Assembly: GCA_023392645.1 (NCBI GenBank) | Contig: JAEVYR010000076.1 | Coordinates: 1 to 5,850, forward strand | Direction of reading: 5' to 3' | DNA: 5,850 bases | DNA from: Chloroflexota bacterium | Lineage (GTDB): Bacteria > Chloroflexota > Chloroflexia > Thermomicrobiales > UBA6265 | Part shown: positions 4,587-5,850 of the stretch, one piece after another | Layout of the letters: each line of letters starts with the position of its first letter | How positions within the stretch are numbered: the first letter of the stretch is position 1 | Notes under the pieces: generated by a model | The model's database searches: none | What the model was told of the DNA's origin: nothing | The model's input: the letters and a program-made list of their open reading frames with translations, nothing else | Translations under genes and position numbers: made by a program

Positions 4587-4691
4587 GGAGATGGGTCCTT
4601 TTGAGATGGAATTCGTAGTGCCGGCCCTGTGCCGGCCGTTCGTCGGGGCCGCCACATGGGCGGCGCTACGGGTCGTTGGCGACCTCGGTCA
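4587..4691 (-). promoter_or_regulatory. metI-metQ intercistronic region with two hairpins
   Basis: Between the metI stop and the metQ start the transcript can form GCCGCC/GGCGGC (4648-4653 with 4659-4664, 5-base loop) and then GCCGGC/GCCGGC (4620-4625 with 4631-4636, 5-base loop). The metQ ribosome site AAAAGGA (4602-4596) follows the second stem. Such intercistronic stems can block 3' decay and let the binding protein be made in excess over the membrane parts. A separate metQ promoter cannot be excluded, though I see no good hexamers. The stems are seen directly; their function is inferred. Confidence 0.45.
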
Positions 4692-5351
4692 TTACCGGCG
4701 CTCGATGAAGCGCGCGATGGCGTTTCCGATCAATTGCACCCCCTGCACGATGATGACAAGCACGACGATCGTCCAGAGCATGACGTCGCCCTCGAACCGC
4801 TGATAGCCATAGCGATAGGCCAGGTCGCCCAGGCCGCCGCCACCGATGACGCCGGCCATGGCCGAGTAGCCGATCAGGTTGATGATCGTGATGGTGATGC
4901 CCCGCACCAGCGACGGCACCGACTCGGGCACCAGCACCCTGCGGACGATGTCCAGCGCCGAGCCGCCGGCCGCCTGCATCATCTCGACGAGGCCGTGGTC
5001 GACCTCGCGCAGCGACGTTTCGGCGACGCGGGCGAAAAACGGGATGGCGGCGACGGTGAGCGGCACGATCGCCGCGGTGGTGCCGATCGAGGTACCGGCC
5101 ACGGCGCGCGTGAACGGGATGATCGCCACCATCAGGATGATGAACGGCACCGAGCGGCCGACGTTGACGATGGTGTCGAGCACGCCGTGGAGCGGGGGCA
5201 GCCTGAAGATGCCGCCGCGATCCATCGTCGCCAGCGCCGCACCCAGCGGCAGCCCGACGAGCACCGTGATCAGCGTCGCCCAGAAGACCATGTAGCCGGT
5301 GTCGATGGTCGCCTCCCAGAGGAGGTCGGCCAGCTCGCGGTCGAGCATCAT
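4692..5351 (-). CDS. metI: Methionine ABC transporter permease MetI
   Basis: This 219-residue integral membrane protein is the permease of the methionine importer and has the usual MetI length. About five hydrophobic segments are visible, near residues 20-42, 62-82, 88-108, 150-175 and 190-212. The cytoplasmic EAA-type coupling loop that docks onto the ATPase is at about 123-144 (VEMMQAAGGSALDIVRRVLVPE), with the expected Ala-Ala-Gly and Pro. NVGRSVPFIILMVAIIPFTR (63-82) is a strong MetI family signature. Two adjacent ATGs exist, at 5351 and 5348. I chose the first because it lies 10 bases from GGAGG (5366-5362) and overlaps the metN stop as ATGA, implying coupled translation. The gene ends with TAA at 4694-4692. 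Identity is secure, with nothing truncated. Confidence 0.96.
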   Translation of the reverse strand: MMLDRELADLLWEATIDTGYMVFWATLITVLVGLPLGAALATMDRGGIFRLPPLHGVLDTIVNVGRSVPFIILMVAIIPFTRAVAGTSIGTTAAIVPLTVAAIPFFARVAETSLREVDHGLVEMMQAAGGSALDIVRRVLVPESVPSLVRGITITIINLIGYSAMAGVIGGGGLGDLAYRYGYQRFEGDVMLWTIVVLVIIVQGVQLIGNAIARFIERR

Positions 5352-5850
5352 GCCACGCGTACCTCCCCGCCCTGCTGGCGGATCCAGGCGATGGCCGGCT
5401 CGATGCCGCTGCCGCCGAGGTCGAGGGCGACGTTGCCGATGCGGGTGTCGCCGACGGTCTCGACGTCGGCCGAAACGACCGAGACGGAAAGGCCGTCGTG
5501 ATGCAGCAGGCCGGGCAGCAGCGTCTCCAGCGAGAGGCGCTCGTCGAAGCCGACGACGACCCGCTTCTGGCCGGTGGCCACGATGCCGTTGGGCGAGCCG
5601 CCGAAGAGGGCGCGCGCGAGCCGGGTGTTGGGGTCGCGGGCGAGGTCGCGGACGGCTCCCTGCTCGGTGACGCGGCCGTCCTCCAGCAGCGCGACCTTGT
5701 TGCAGATGCGCTTGACGACGTCCATCTCGTGGGTGATGAGCAGGATGGTGAGGCCCAGCTCGCGGTTGAGCCGCCCGAGCAGCTCGAGGATGCTGGCGGT
5801 GGTGGCGGGGTCGAGCGCGGAGGTCGCCTCGTCGGAGAGCAGGATGCCGG
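5348..5850 (-). CDS. metN: Methionine ABC transporter ATP-binding protein MetN (partial, C-terminal part)
   Basis: The visible 166 C-terminal residues belong to the ATPase that powers methionine import; Walker A, the Q-loop and the LSGGQ signature lie beyond the window edge. Seen at the edge is the Walker B/D-loop GILLSDEATSALDP (5848-5807), with catalytic Glu at 5830-5828. Next is the switch His in LLITHEM (His codon 5731-5729), then VALLEDGRV typical of amino-acid importers. The last 80 or so residues form a NIL domain (…SADVETVGDTRIGNVAL…), which in MetN binds methionine and shuts the transporter down when the cell is replete. That domain separates MetN from other amino-acid ATPases. The stop TGA (5350-5348) overlaps the metI start. 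Any leader control, such as a SAM riboswitch, would be upstream of metN and outside this window. Confidence 0.97.
   Translation of the reverse strand, partial: GILLSDEATSALDPATTASILELLGRLNRELGLTILLITHEMDVVKRICNKVALLEDGRVTEQGAVRDLARDPNTRLARALFGGSPNGIVATGQKRVVVGFDERLSLETLLPGLLHHDGLSVSVVSADVETVGDTRIGNVALDLGGSGIEPAIAWIRQQGGEVRVA

Noticed and set aside
3600..4604. 334-codon plus-strand open frame opposite metQ
   Set aside because: Shadow frame: the opposite strand encodes an unmistakable NlpA-family protein.
4587..4655. Upstream ATG at 4655 as the metQ start
   Set aside because: It would add 23 residues translated from the hairpin region and place the Tat-like signal away from the N-terminus. 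The ATG at 4586 has its own AAAAGGA site.
4587..4691. Riboswitch (SAM or similar) upstream of metQ
   Set aside because: The 105-base gap holds only two short stems and none of the conserved SAM-riboswitch junction sequence I would expect. Such control would normally sit before metN, outside this window.

Overview
The window is GC-rich bacterial chromosomal DNA. Coding lines such as 2701-2760 reach 49 G/C out of 60 bases. Genes are short and tightly spaced, start codons include TTG and apparently CTG, and the intergenic DNA carries GC-rich hairpin repeats. This would suit a high-GC lineage such as Chloroflexota (Thermomicrobia-like), Actinomycetota or Alphaproteobacteria. The sequence alone does not decide between them, and I lean weakly to the first on gene style only.

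Layout from left to right. (1) Positions 1-557, minus strand: the N-terminal 185 residues of a metallophosphoesterase of the DNA-repair exonuclease (SbcD/Mre11-like) fold, with two metal-binding motifs altered. (2) 558-789: non-coding, with small palindromes. (3) 790-1427, minus strand: a two-gene MntA/HepT toxin-antitoxin module. The antitoxin nucleotidyltransferase gene comes first and overlaps the HEPN RNase toxin gene by ATGA. Parts of this block are clearly poorer in GC than the rest, and a 14-base direct repeat flanks it. (4) 1428-2049: about 620 bases without a convincing gene. It holds hairpin repeats, a possible fragment of an XRE-type helix-turn-helix gene and the presumed sulfatase promoter. 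(5) 2050-3528, plus strand: a complete cytoplasmic formylglycine-type sulfatase whose best start is CTG. (6) 3529-3767: a convergent intergenic region with a second copy of the long hairpin repeat and a probable terminator hairpin. (7) 3768-5850, minus strand: the D-methionine/methionine ABC importer in the order metN (cut by the window edge), metI, metQ, read right to left.

How the genes work together. MetQ captures methionine outside the membrane, MetI forms the membrane channel, and MetN hydrolyses ATP and senses methionine through its C-terminal NIL domain. The 4-base metN/metI overlap indicates translational coupling. The metI-metQ gap carries two hairpins that could uncouple MetQ output from the rest. 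MntA and HepT form a self-contained module in which the antitoxin AMPylates the toxin RNase. The sulfatase stands alone between divergent and convergent neighbours and is bracketed by 68-base direct repeats. It shares a loose sulfur theme with the met operon, but nothing in the sequence links their regulation. No RNA gene, CRISPR array or intact insertion sequence is visible.

I did not find a clearly new multi-gene system. The points most worth a second look are the motif-altered metallophosphoesterase, the CTG-started sulfatase inside direct repeats, and the GC-poor, repeat-flanked toxin-antitoxin block with a possible regulator remnant.
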